Below are positions 9,440 to 19,000 of a stretch of 64,000 nucleotides of DNA, one piece after another (position 1 is the first letter of the stretch; the number at the start of each line of letters is the position of its first letter). Origin of the DNA: Dolichospermum planctonicum (lineage in GTDB: Bacteria > Cyanobacteriota > Cyanobacteriia > Cyanobacteriales > Nostocaceae); NCBI RefSeq assembly GCF_005402965.1, contig NZ_BJCF01000001.1:62001-126000 (forward strand), in the 5' to 3' direction. The position numbers and the translations under genes are program-made. The notes below the pieces were generated by a model that was not told the origin of the DNA, did no database searches, and saw only the letters and a program-made list of their open reading frames with translations.

Positions 9440-10117
9440 ATGGGTACACTTATGGCTAAAACACTCCACGCCATTTTCCAGGCGATCGCTAATGTCCAAA
9501 ATGAGCAAGAATTAAAACTAGCTTTAATGGATACCATTGGCGAACATTTTGCGGTTCAACATTGGGGTATTAATCTCCTAGATTACCAGTTAAATACTAA
9601 AATCAAGATTCCCGAAATTCCCGCTGTTTGCTTAGAAGCTAATCCCATTGGGCGTTATGTTATGGAACGTCACGCTCCCACCCATGAACAGTTAATTTTA
9701 TCTCCCGAAGATTGGAAAAATTACTGTTCTCGTCACGAACACGTAATGACTGGCCCGATAGTTTGTGATGGTCAATTAGTGGGGACTTTAAATTTTGCCC
9801 GTGACCCCGGAAATCTGCCTTTTGATAGTAATGATTTAGCCGATTTAAGTGCAGTTTGTCTGCATTTGTCCGCTAAAATTGCCACATTACGGGTAAAATC
9901 AAAAACCTTTTTATCTGTGGATAATTGTCCCTTAACAGCGCGAGAATTGGAAATTGCCAAACTAGTAGCCCAAGGTTGTACTAATGGCGAAATTGCGGTT
10001 AAATTATGGATTACTCAAAATTCTGTTAAACAGGCTTTAAAAAGAATGTTTCGCAAATTAGAAGTTTCTACCCGTGCGGAAATGGTGGCCAAATTAGACC
10101 CCCAACTTCTTAAATAA
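9440..10117 (+). CDS. GAF-like / LuxR-type transcriptional regulator
   Basis: A regulator of 225 residues (221 if it starts at the second ATG, 9452; neither has a strong ribosome site). Residues about 10-150 form a GAF-like sensor (GPIVCDGQLVGTLNFARDPG is typical of the last strands). Residues about 160-222 form a LuxR/FixJ helix-turn-helix: LTARELEIAKLVAQGCTNGEIA, then the recognition helix in TQNSVKQALKRMFRKLEV and the common ending STRAEMVAKL. There is no receiver domain, so it probably senses a ligand directly. It is divergent from the DUF3386-like gene, with only about 90 bp between them, which makes local control possible. Confidence 0.82.
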   Translation: MGTLMAKTLHAIFQAIANVQNEQELKLALMDTIGEHFAVQHWGINLLDYQLNTKIKIPEIPAVCLEANPIGRYVMERHAPTHEQLILSPEDWKNYCSRHEHVMTGPIVCDGQLVGTLNFARDPGNLPFDSNDLADLSAVCLHLSAKIATLRVKSKTFLSVDNCPLTARELEIAKLVAQGCTNGEIAVKLWITQNSVKQALKRMFRKLEVSTRAEMVAKLDPQLLK

Positions 10118-10222
10118 TTATTTAATAATTATTAAATAAATCGGGGATCTATAAGGATTGAGAATTGAGTGAATTGTATTTATATTAAGTGATAAACGAA
10201 ATATAATAAATATTAGTTAGTT

Positions 10223-11053
10223 ATGCACAAGTTATTATCTGGAGCTTTAAGCACAGAAAAATTAGTCGTAAAAATCAAAAATTTACATCCATCCTTAGTA
10301 GGATTAAAACTGGTACAGATGTCAGATTTTCATTATGCTGATGGTCTTTTATCAGAGAAAATGTTAACAGAAGCGATCGCAATTAGTAATGCAGCAAAAC
10401 CAGACCTAGTAATTTTAACTGGTGACTATGTGAACGCAAAAGCAAAACCAATTCATCAATTAGCACCAAAACTGAAAAATCTCCAAAGTCGCCATGGTGT
10501 CTATGCTATTCTGGGAAATCATGATATAGCTTTCCCCAGTTCCAAACCAGAAATTACAGCTGCTTTAAACAACGTCGGGATTAAAGTGCTTTGGAATCAA
10601 ATTGCTTACCCCTTGGGAAACAAATTACCCTTAGTAGGATTAGCAGATGTTTATTCACGAGAATTTAACCCAGAACCAATCATGAACCAACTCGATTCTA
10701 CTACACCTTGTATTGTCTTATCCCATAACCCAGATACAGCAGAAATACTGCAAAAATGGCGAGTAGATTTACAATTATCTGGTCATACTCACGGGGGACA
10801 AATTGTAATTCCGGGTCTAGGACCAGCAATAATTTACTACACAAAAATATTGAAAAAAATCCCCAAGAAAATTAGGCGCAAACTACCATTTTTACGGAAA
10901 ACCCATTCCATATTATACCATTGGCAATGGTCAGAAGGTTTACATCAAATAGGAAATAATCAATTATATGTAAATCGGGGTTTAGGAACTTATTTCCCAG
11001 GACGGTTATTTTGTCCGCCAGAAGTTACTATTATTACCTTAGATGTCCCTTAA
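10223..11053 (+). CDS. Calcineurin-type metallophosphoesterase (YkuE/YaeI-like)
   Basis: A protein of 276 residues with the full set of metallophosphoesterase motifs in order: D and H in MSDFHYADG (about 33-41), GD in LTGDYVN (about 74), GNHD (about 97-100), the single H in LSHNPD, and GHTHGGQI (about 189-196). The layout is that of the YkuE/YaeI group, which cleaves phosphodiester or pyrophosphate bonds in lipids such as UDP-diacylglucosamine; the substrate here is unknown. There is no signal peptide or membrane helix. The gene is 97 bp upstream of rlmN on the same strand. Confidence 0.85.
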   Translation: MHKLLSGALSTEKLVVKIKNLHPSLVGLKLVQMSDFHYADGLLSEKMLTEAIAISNAAKPDLVILTGDYVNAKAKPIHQLAPKLKNLQSRHGVYAILGNHDIAFPSSKPEITAALNNVGIKVLWNQIAYPLGNKLPLVGLADVYSREFNPEPIMNQLDSTTPCIVLSHNPDTAEILQKWRVDLQLSGHTHGGQIVIPGLGPAIIYYTKILKKIPKKIRRKLPFLRKTHSILYHWQWSEGLHQIGNNQLYVNRGLGTYFPGRLFCPPEVTIITLDVP

Positions 11054-11149
11054 TCTATTTCTGGCTTTGGGTCTTTGCTCCTTTGCCCCTTAGCGCGAAA
11101 CAAAAACAATATAGTACAATGGGGAATTAGCATCAATTTGTAATTTATT

Positions 11150-12220
11150 ATGTCTGTTACGCCCCTTGTATCTCAGGTAGATTCACCTAACTCCGTAAAA
11201 TCTGAACTTCTTCCTCCTCTCCTGGGCGCTTCGGTAACGGAGTTAACCGCTTGGGTACAGCAACAGGGACAGCCCAGTTATCGGGGTAAGCAATTACATG
11301 ATTGGATATATCATAAGGGAGCGCGCTCCCTGGCTGATATTTCTGTATTTCCTAAAAATTGGCGTTCGCAAGTGGCAGATATTCCCATAGGCCGTTCTTC
11401 TCTACATTACCGCTCTGTTGCCCCTGATGATACGGTTAAATATCTGCTGAAATTGGCTGACGGGGAAATTGTGGAAACTGTGGGTATTCCCAGCGATAAA
11501 CGCTTAACTGTCTGTGTTTCTACTCAAGTTGGTTGTCCCATGGGCTGCGATTTCTGCGCTACTGGTAAAGGTGGTTATAAGCGCAATCTCACCCGTGGGG
11601 AAATTGTTGATCAAGTCCTAACTGTTCAAGAAGATTTTCAAGAACGGGTTAGTAATGTGGTATTTATGGGCATGGGTGAACCGTTGTTAAATACGGAAAA
11701 TGTGATTTTAGCAATTAAATCTATTAATCAAGATGTGGGCATTGGTGCGCGATCGCTTACACTATCTACTGTAGGCATTCCCTCACGTATTCGTCAAGTA
11801 GCCGCACACCAATTACAAATTACCCTCGCTGTCAGTCTCCACGCACCTAACCAAGCATTACGAGAGCAACTAATTCCCAGCGCCAAACCCTACCCCATAG
11901 AAGACTTACTCGCAGAATGTCGAGAATATGTAGAAATAACCGGACGTAGAGTAACTTTTGAATATATTCTTCTGGCTGGAGTCAATGATTTACCTGAACA
12001 CGCTTTGGAATTATCAAAACGTTTACGAGGCTTTCAAAGTCATGTTAACTTGATTCCCTATAATCCCATTCAGGAAGTAGATTATCAAAGACCCAACCGC
12101 GATCGCATAGAAGCCTTTGTTAACGTTCTTCAACAACAGAATACTGCTGTTAGTGTCCGTTATTCTCGCGGTTTAGAAGCGAACGCTGCTTGTGGACAAT
12201 TGAGAACAACTAAAAGGTAA
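11150..12220 (+). CDS. rlmN: 23S rRNA (adenine-2503-C2)-methyltransferase RlmN
   Basis: A 356-residue radical SAM methylase. The cluster-binding Cys triad is in [14 protein letters not shown] (CxxxCxxC), preceded by the substrate-binding region with [14 protein letters not shown]. Later blocks include [27 protein letters not shown] and VNLIPYNP, and the second catalytic Cys is in EANAACGQL near the C-terminus. It methylates A2503 of 23S rRNA and position 37 of some tRNAs, using a methyl-Cys intermediate. Length and all motifs are standard. Confidence 0.96.
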   Translation: MSVTPLVSQVDSPNSVKSELLPPLLGASVTELTAWVQQQGQPSYRGKQLHDWIYHKGARSLADISVFPKNWRSQVADIPIGRSSLHYRSVAPDDTVKYLLKLADGEIVETVGIPSDKRLTVCVSTQVGCPMGCDFCATGKGGYKRNLTRGEIVDQVLTVQEDFQERVSNVVFMGMGEPLLNTENVILAIKSINQDVGIGARSLTLSTVGIPSRIRQVAAHQLQITLAVSLHAPNQALREQLIPSAKPYPIEDLLAECREYVEITGRRVTFEYILLAGVNDLPEHALELSKRLRGFQSHVNLIPYNPIQEVDYQRPNRDRIEAFVNVLQQQNTAVSVRYSRGLEANAACGQLRTTKR

Positions 12221-12260
12221 TTTGTCATTAAAATTGTCAATTATTGTCAAAAATTGTCAA

Positions 12261-12440
12261 TTATTTCCTAGCATAAATACCTGGTGCATAAGCCTCAATG
12301 ACTTTACCAGTGCGAGTGCAAGTTATCATCAGGTAGTCGCAACTAGGGCATTGTGTCCGCGTAATTTGACTATCAGCAATATAGTGACGTTCAGCCGCAC
12401 TACCGCAATTTGGGCAATGAATCTTTTGTAATACTTGCAT
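12261..12440 (-). CDS. Small zinc-ribbon protein (59 aa)
   Basis: A 59-residue frame starting at the ATG at 12438-12440. It has two CxxC knuckles, CPNC at 9-12 and CPSC at 31-34, then a further Cys at 41 and a C-terminus reading GKVIEAYAPGIYARK. The spacing fits a compact zinc ribbon. Related cyanobacterial proteins are sometimes labelled as PriA fragments, which I think is only a shared zinc-binding pattern. It is convergent with rlmN, with stops 40 bp apart. Two palindromes resembling Fur-family operators lie 71-109 bp upstream of the start. Function is unknown. Confidence 0.7.
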   Translation of the reverse strand: MQVLQKIHCPNCGSAAERHYIADSQITRTQCPSCDYLMITCTRTGKVIEAYAPGIYARK

Positions 12441-12510
12441 TTTAAAAACCCTAAAATTATAATTTTTGATTTGAGAAAAATTGACAAAAAATGTTTAATT
12501 GTCCTGAACT

Positions 12511-12549
12511 TGATATCTTTTATCATCTTAAACCTGATAATTCTTATCA
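12511..12549 (-). promoter_or_regulatory. Tandem Fur-family-like operator boxes
   Basis: Two 15-bp palindromes in the 7-1-7 format occur 24 bp apart: TGATATCTTTTATCA (12511-12525) and TGATAATTCTTATCA (12535-12549). The second differs from the classical TGATAATnATTATCA core at one base. They lie upstream of the zinc-ribbon gene at a distance suited to promoter control. Whether Fur, Zur or another family member binds is not known. Confidence 0.4.
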
Positions 12550-12846
12550 TCATGCCTCAGATATATAAATTTACTTTAGATGTAACTTTTTTAGATTAGC
12601 TTTAGATTAGCGGTGATCCCTATGGTGTAATCCTTGAGATAGTCTTGTTTATTATCTGGGAAAAATAGGTTATTTTTGTATTCAAGCGTTACCAGATGGA
12701 AAAAACTGTAATCAAAGCCACAAAATTAGTAGTTTTATATTTAATTAATATTTGCACAGGCAAGATGTCTATCCCACAAGTTATACAGTTATTGTGGGGT
12801 TACTCATCTTGTATTTAATGATTTGTATTTAATGATGCCTACCTAC
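12550..12846. other. Intergenic region between the zinc-ribbon and TauE-like genes
   Basis: About 300 bp of AT-rich DNA. It holds a short direct duplication (tttagattagc at about 12588-12611) and the hairpin-like segment CCCACAAGTTATACAG...TGTGGG (about 12773-12800). No convincing reading frame or RNA gene is seen. It probably contains the promoter of the zinc-ribbon gene and the 3' end of the TauE-like gene. Confidence 0.4.
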
Positions 12847-13623
12847 TTAACCATGAATAAAAAAGTAGGTAGTCATAGCAAAAGCTACCACTATGACAAA
12901 TTTTCGTACTAAACCGGGTTCTAGTTTGCGAGCAAAATGAGCGCATAAATAACCACCTAAAGAACCTCCGACTGCCATGATAATAACTTGATGCCAAGCA
13001 ATCAAATTAGCGAACATAAAGGGAATAATTGCCACACCATTAATACAACTTCCTAACCAGCTTTTAAAAGCATTAATAGCGTGAATATTTTTAATACCTA
13101 AAAAGGTTAAAGTTGCTAACATTAAAATGCCTATACCAGCACCAAAAAAACCACCATAAATAGAGATTAGCAATTGAGAAATTAGCAGAATAAACAAAGG
13201 TGGGGTTGCAGAAAAATCATTTCTAGTCCTAAGTTGCAGCCAGCTTTTCAAAGAATCACTAAATGTAAATATTAAGGTTGCTGATAGTAACAAATAGGGT
13301 AGCATCTTTTTAAATACATCCGGTGATGTATATAATAAAGCCACTGAACCAATAACACCACCAACTATACTTGTGCCAGTCAGTAGTAATAATTGTCGTT
13401 TTTCGATACTCAAATCTCGACGATAAGCCCCTGCACTGGCTATAGCTGCTATCCACAGAGCAGTATTATTAGTAGCATTAGCAGTAATTGGTGCGACACC
13501 TGTAAATATCAGAGTCGGAAATGTAATAAAACTACCACCACCCGCTACAGCATTTAGTCCACCAGCAATAAAGGACGTACTCAAGAGAAGTAAGCTATGA
13601 ATCAAAGTTAGATCTTGCGGCAT
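12847..13623 (-). CDS. TauE/SafE-family membrane permease
   Basis: A 258-residue protein with about seven to eight hydrophobic helices. The N-terminal helix has the family hallmark GGLNAVAGGGSFITFPTL, followed by NATNNTALW; the second repeat has YGGFFGAGIGILMLA and NAFKSWLG. These two inverted repeats are typical of TauE/SafE (sulfite exporter) permeases, which move sulfonates, sulfite or other organic anions. The substrate cannot be told from the sequence and no sulfur gene is nearby. It is monocistronic. Confidence 0.85.
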   Translation of the reverse strand: MPQDLTLIHSLLLLSTSFIAGGLNAVAGGGSFITFPTLIFTGVAPITANATNNTALWIAAIASAGAYRRDLSIEKRQLLLLTGTSIVGGVIGSVALLYTSPDVFKKMLPYLLLSATLIFTFSDSLKSWLQLRTRNDFSATPPLFILLISQLLISIYGGFFGAGIGILMLATLTFLGIKNIHAINAFKSWLGSCINGVAIIPFMFANLIAWHQVIIMAVGGSLGGYLCAHFARKLEPGLVRKFVIVVAFAMTTYFFIHG

Positions 13624-13902
13624 TTTTTGTAGTTAATAAACCTAGTTATACTGTTTTACAGTAAAATACCGCAAGTTTATGAGATCATATTATGTCCGGT
13701 TGAACACTTATCATATCTGTTGAGGCTGGTAATGGTTAAAATGATAAAACTCTTGTGGTGCGGGGATCTTGCCCGCATAAGGTGTACCTCACTCAAAGCT
13801 ACTTGCTGTATATTGTTATATAACATATAATACTTTATTATATTGCCTATTACCTTTTTTGATTAATTTATTCCAAATTGATCTGTTGTAATTTACAAGA
13901 TG
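13624..13902. other. Intergenic region 5' of the TauE-like gene
   Basis: It holds the promoter side of the TauE-like gene and a family-1 hairpin repeat at 13746-13810. The remainder is AT-rich, and I see no further gene. Confidence 0.45.
13746..13810 (+). repeat. Dispersed hairpin repeat, family 1
   Basis: A copy of a dispersed element with the core AAACTCTTGTGGTGCGGG and a short GCGGG(c/g)ATCTTGCCCGC hairpin, followed here by GGTGTACCTCACTCAAAGCT. Other copies: 21171-21234 (almost the same length), 27478-27530 and, inverted and short, 44071-44095. Confidence 0.75.
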
Positions 13903-13949
13903 AAAAATTCGTAATTGATAATTCTTAAAATTACAAATTACGAATTTTT
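13903..13949. terminator. Long inverted repeat after argD, probable terminator
   Basis: Perfect 14-bp arms (AAAAATTCGTAATT and AATTACGAATTTTT) with a 19-nt loop end 6 bp beyond the argD stop. On the minus strand the second arm runs into a T-rich stretch, as in an intrinsic terminator, although GC content is low. Confidence 0.5.
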
Positions 13950-13955
13950 AATTAC

Positions 13956-15221
13956 CTATGCTGTTACTTTAGCTAATGCTTTTTCTACAGCTTTTAATGC
14001 TTGGTTGATTTCTGCTTCTGTGACAATTAGGGGAGGCACAAACCGCACAACCTTGGGACCTGCGGGAACAAGTAATAAACCTGCTTCCATAGCAGCTTTC
14101 ACAACTTCAGCAGCAGTTAAGGGAATATCCGCTTTGATTTCCATGCCGTTGATTAAACCCCAACCGCGCACTTCTGTGATATACTGGGGATATTTAAGAG
14201 CGATCGCTTTTAATCCCTCTCGTAAATGCGCTCCCTGTTCTGTGACATTCTGTAAAATATTCTCTTTTGCCAAGGTCTCACAAACACTCAGTGCCACACC
14301 ACAAGCAAAGGGATTACCACCAAAGGTACTTGCGTGTTCTCCCGGTTGGAAAATATCACAGAACTTCTTACTCATCATCGCACCGATGGGAATACCACCG
14401 CCCAAACCTTTGGCGCTGGTGAAAATATCTGGTTCTACTCCCAAATGTTCATAACCCCATAGTTTACCACTGCGTCCCATACCCACCTGCACTTCGTCGA
14501 AAATCAACAAAATACCGGTTTCATCACAAATCTCCCGCAATCGCTTAAAATAGGCAATATCTCCGGGACGAACTCCACCCTCACCTTGTAAAGGTTCAAT
14601 TAAAATAGCTGCAACACGATAATTACCTTCATCTAACTCAGTCACAGCAGCCTCAACTGCTCTAATATCGTTATAATTGACATAGTGGAAACCAGGAACT
14701 AAAGGATCAAAGTGCTTTTGATACTTTGGTTGTCCGGTAGCGGTAACGGTTGCTAAAGTCCGCCCGTGAAAACTCGCATGGGCAGTTAAAATAATCGGGT
14801 TAGCAATCTCTAACACCGTATGTCCATATTTACGAGCTAGTTTAATGGCTGCTTCATTAGCTTCAGCACCAGAATTGCAGAAAAATACTCTATCTGCACA
14901 AGAATGATCAACAATCCATTGAGCTAATGCACCCTGTTCGGGAATATAGTACAAATTAGAGACATGATGCAGTTTTTGAATTTGTCTAGTTACAGCCTCT
15001 ACCATTGCTGGATGGGCGTGTCCTAGAGTACAAGTGGCTATTCCCGCGACAAAATCCAGATACTCGTTACCCTGACTATCCCAAACACGACAACCCGCAC
15101 CCCGTTCTAAAGCCAAGGGAAAGCGTCCATAAGTGGACATGACGACTTGATTGAAGTTATCTGCACTAAAGGGGATGTCTGAAGAGATTGTAGGCTGCTC
15201 TACTAGATTTTGGATACTCAC
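13956..15221 (-). CDS. argD: Acetylornithine aminotransferase
   Basis: A class-III PLP aminotransferase of 421 residues, converting N-acetylglutamate semialdehyde to N-acetylornithine in arginine synthesis. Visible features: GAGCRVWDSQGNEYLDFVAGIATCTLGHAHP near residue 40, FCNSGAEANEAAIKLAR, FHGRT, the Asp of the PLP site in IFDEVQVGMGRSG, the Schiff-base Lys in TSAKGLGGGIPIGA, and TFGGNPFACGVAL. The first about 25 residues are a non-conserved extension. ArgD enzymes can also act as succinyl-diaminopimelate aminotransferases. The gene is alone on this strand and its upstream spacer is filled with repeats. Confidence 0.93.
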   Translation of the reverse strand: MSIQNLVEQPTISSDIPFSADNFNQVVMSTYGRFPLALERGAGCRVWDSQGNEYLDFVAGIATCTLGHAHPAMVEAVTRQIQKLHHVSNLYYIPEQGALAQWIVDHSCADRVFFCNSGAEANEAAIKLARKYGHTVLEIANPIILTAHASFHGRTLATVTATGQPKYQKHFDPLVPGFHYVNYNDIRAVEAAVTELDEGNYRVAAILIEPLQGEGGVRPGDIAYFKRLREICDETGILLIFDEVQVGMGRSGKLWGYEHLGVEPDIFTSAKGLGGGIPIGAMMSKKFCDIFQPGEHASTFGGNPFACGVALSVCETLAKENILQNVTEQGAHLREGLKAIALKYPQYITEVRGWGLINGMEIKADIPLTAAEVVKAAMEAGLLLVPAGPKVVRFVPPLIVTEAEINQALKAVEKALAKVTA

Positions 15222-15385
15222 TACCGCACCTCCTGAAAATTTTTATAAGAAAATCAAGAAAATAAGCCGAAAACCCCGGAATTGACACCTAAAAATCCTC
15301 AAAGTTTTCGAGGTGGTCTTTTAAGTCGGGGATGAAAGCTACAAGAGGGGATAAATCCCCTTTGGGACTTATGTTATACTATTTC

Positions 15386-15477
15386 AGGACTTACGCATAA
15401 ATTACGGAAGAATGAACCACGAAGAACGCAAAGGACAGGAAGTTAAGAGGGTTTGAGAGATATTTTGCGTAAGTCCC
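15386..15477. repeat. Short MITE-like element with inverted termini
   Basis: The segment begins AGGACTTACGCA and ends with the inverse TGCGTAAGTCC, about 90 bp overall with no coding capacity, which is the layout of a miniature inverted-repeat element. A single partial terminus also occurs at about 50827-50840. No target-site duplication is obvious. Confidence 0.5.
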
Positions 15478-15485
15478 GGACAATC

Positions 15486-15982
15486 AAAAAATCACATCCT
15501 GTTAATCCTCAAATCCTGGACATCCTGATTCTGACAAAATTCCGCAGGGGCAAACCCCCCGTAATTGCCCCAAAAACACCAGTAGGCACGGGGGCGCTAC
15601 CCCTACATCAAATCCAAATCTTTTATACAATCAATTCTGCTGGCCTTTTTATCTCACCCAAAAACGCAAAGACAAACCAAAAATCTCACAATCACATCCT
15701 GTTAATCCTTAAATCCTGGACATCCTGATTCTGACAAAATATTATTGTTATCATCCAAAGCCTCCCGTGAACATTCCCCAGCAGAACCAGGGAACGAGGG
15801 AAAATCTCACAATCACATCCTGTTAATCCTTAAATCCTGGGTATCCTGATTCTGACAAAATATTATTGTTATCATCCAAAGCCTCCCGTGAACATTCCCC
15901 AGCAGAGCCAAAGAACGAGGGAAAATCTCACAATCACATCCTGTTAATCCTTAAATCCTGGACATCCTGATTCTGACAAAAT
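15486..15982. repeat. Array of degenerate ~121-bp direct repeats
   Basis: Four copies of a segment starting AATCACATCCTGTTAATCCT and running through ATCCTGATTCTGACAAAAT occur at about 15489, 15689, 15811 and 15932. The last three are spaced about 121 bp and share intervening sequence (a CCAAAGCCTCCCGTGAACATTC block). The first is followed by a different insert. A single inverted copy lies at 27284-27330. The array fills most of the argD to trypsin-TPR spacer and codes for nothing credible. Confidence 0.8.
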
Positions 15983-16009
15983 CACAATTAACATCACCAA
16001 AGAAACTCC

Positions 16010-19000
16010 CTACAACTGTTTTAATAAAGCCATAGCTTTTTCATAAGCAGCAGTATTCCCTTGAGCCTTGAACAATTGCGCTGCTCGTTGCAGGTCTTCT
16101 CTGGCTTTTTGTTTGTCACCAAGTTGATAATAAACAAGTCCCCGGTTGCCGTAAGCTTGGGCTAAGTTAGGATTAATCTTGATAGCTTGGTTGTAATCAT
16201 CTATTGCACCCTGCTTATCTCCTAATTCATTACGGACAAGTCCCCGGTTGTTGTAGGCTAGGGCATAGTTAGGATTAATCTTGATAGCTAGGGTGTAATC
16301 ATCTATTGCTCCTTGCTTATCTCCTAATTCATTACGGACTTTTCCCCGGTTGTAGTAGGCTAGGGCATAGTTAGGATTAATCTTGATAGCTTGGTTGTAA
16401 TCATCTATTGCTCCTGGCTTATCTCCTAATTCATCACGGACAAGTCCCCGGTTGTTGTAGGCTTGGGCAAGGTTAGGATTAAACTTGATAGCTTGGTTGT
16501 AATCATCTATTGCTCCTTGCTTATCTCCTAATTCATAACGGACACTCCCCCGGTTGTAGTAGGCATTGGCATAGTTAGGATTAATCTTGATAGCTTGGTT
16601 GTAATCATCTATTGCACCCTGCTTATCTCCTAATTGATAACGGACAATTCCCCGGTTGTAGTAGGCACCAGCATAGTTAGGATTAATCTTGATAGCTAGG
16701 GTGTAATCATCTATTGCTCCTTGCTTATCTCCTAATTCATAACGGACACTCCCCCGGTTGTAGTAGGCATTGGCATAGTTAGGATTAATCTTGATAGCTA
16801 GGTTGTAATCATCTATTGCTCCTTGCTTATCTCCTAATTGGGAACGGACAAGTCCCCGGTTGCTGTAGGCTAGGGCATAGTTAGGATTAATCTTGATAGC
16901 TTGGTTGAAATCTTCTATTGCTCCTGGCTTATCTCCTAAAGCAGAACGGACAACTCCCCGATTGTTGTAAAATACTGCACGGGGACTGAGTTCAATGGCT
17001 TTATTTATCGCTGCTGCTGCTTCTTTATATTTTTTTAAATCTCCTAAAACTAAATACTTCTGATTATACAAATTAGGATTATTGGGCTGGAGTTGAATGG
17101 CTTGATTTATGGCTGCTAAGGCTTTATCCAGTTGGTTTGATTCTCTATAAGCTACACTTAAAATATACCAAGCCGGCACAAAATCAGGTTGAGACTTCAC
17201 CGCTTGCTCTAATGCAGTTATAGCCTCTGGATATTTTCTACTCCAATATAACGCCAAACCCTTACCAAAATAAGCCAGGTGAATAAACTTTGGTTTTTGG
17301 TTAATTGCTGCGTCAAAAGCCTGTATTGCTTCTGGATAACGACGTAACCGCCACAGTTGATTTCCTCTTTCTAACCATTGACTGGCGGTAGTATTGCCTT
17401 GGGAAACATCTACTGATAAAATCGCTGTTTGAATAGACTTAACTTTTTGTTGATTTAGTTCTGGTGGTGGGGTGGTTTCTATCTTTTGTGCTTGGGTATT
17501 CAGTCGGGTAGCTAATGCCAAAAATGTACTCACCGGAATACCCAAACTATTACCTAATTGGATAGTTTCTTTACTATTACTATTATTATCAATAGCAGCT
17601 TCTCCCTCAGTTCTGCCATGAATACCAATGACTCGCCCTTGGGAGTCTAAAACAGGTCCCCCACTCATGCCGCCAAAGGTGATACTACTATAAACTAATT
17701 CATATCCTCCTGTTAAAGAAACTGCACTTTGGGCTATACCCAAACTGTTACTGCTGAAATCTGATTGGGTAGTTCGTAATAATCCTGTTTCCTTACTATA
17801 AATCTGTCCCAATGTGAACCGCCAAGGTGATTTTTCTCCTAACCTGGGATAACCCGCAGTGAACATATATTCAAAATCTTTGGTGGGATAATTGGCTAAA
17901 GTCGCAACTTGATAATTTTCCCGACTGGTGAATTTAACTACTGCTAAATCTACCCCTGCTTCTAATTTAATGGTGCTGGGTTCTACGGGATATTGTTTAC
18001 CATCTACTGTGAGGATTTTATAAGTATTTGGCTCACATTGTCCTACTTTATCTGGTGGTTTACAAACTACATGAGCAGCAGTTAAAACGGTGTAAATATC
18101 TCCTTGTTTAGCGATAATAACCCCTGAACCATTACTACCGCTACTGCTATCAATTCTGACGGTAATTTGTTTAGCTTTTGCTTCTAATTCTCCTAACCAA
18201 CCTGTTAATGGTACTTCTGCTATTGTCTGTTTAATATCTGGTATAGGTAAATTATAAGCGGTGAGAACTTCTGGTTTTACTTGAGCTAAAACGGTTTTAA
18301 TGGGTATTCCCCAACTGAGTTTTCTAAATTCTTGAATTTCTGTATTTGTGGGGCGTTTTCCGTTGGTATAAACATAACCAGAATTGACTAAAGGATAGGA
18401 ACTAATGCCATTAATTCCCAGAAAATACCCTAGACTACTAATAATTGGACCGCCGCTCATTCCCTGTTCAATATCGCTGGTATAACCAATTTCATATCCA
18501 GCTTTTAAAGTAGGTTGAGAAATTATTTGTTTTACTGTTCCAGTTCTAAATAACATTTCTCCTTTGCTGCTAGAATAGCCGGCGGCTATAACTGGTGTAT
18601 CTGTATTAATATCAAAACTAGCAATTTCTTTAGGTAGACAATAATTTTGATTAGATGTAAATTGCAAGACAGCTAAATCTAGTTTACCAAAATTAGTATT
18701 AGGCAAAATTTGGGCTGAATAGATTTGATTATCAGGTGTTTTAATTTGAACTTTATTAACTCCCAGTAAAACATGAGAGTTGGTAACAACTAAATAAGAA
18801 TTGCCCTTTTTAGCAAATATTGTTCCTGAACCACTGTTATTATCACCCATGACTCTAACTGTAATTTGTTTAGCAAGGGTTTGGAGTTTTTGTCGTGAAT
18901 ATTCTCCACTTTCGGGGTTATCAGGTTCTAAATTACAGGTAGCCGGGGTAATTGTTTGAGCTAAGGAATGGGGAACATTTGCTAATGTCAAGGGAGGGAA

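Noticed and set aside
12261-12440. PriA helicase
   Set aside because: Only the CxxC pairs resemble PriA; the 59-residue protein has no helicase part.
13915-14454. 179-codon frame opposite argD
   Set aside because: Lies on the reverse of a well-supported aminotransferase gene and reads as low-quality protein.
15453-15728. Protein-coding frame of 91 codons
   Set aside because: It lies wholly in the dispersed-repeat array, has no ribosome site and its translation is repeat sequence.
15486-15982. CRISPR array
   Set aside because: The repeats are long (~50 bp conserved in ~121-bp units), the spacers are themselves similar, and no cas gene is present.
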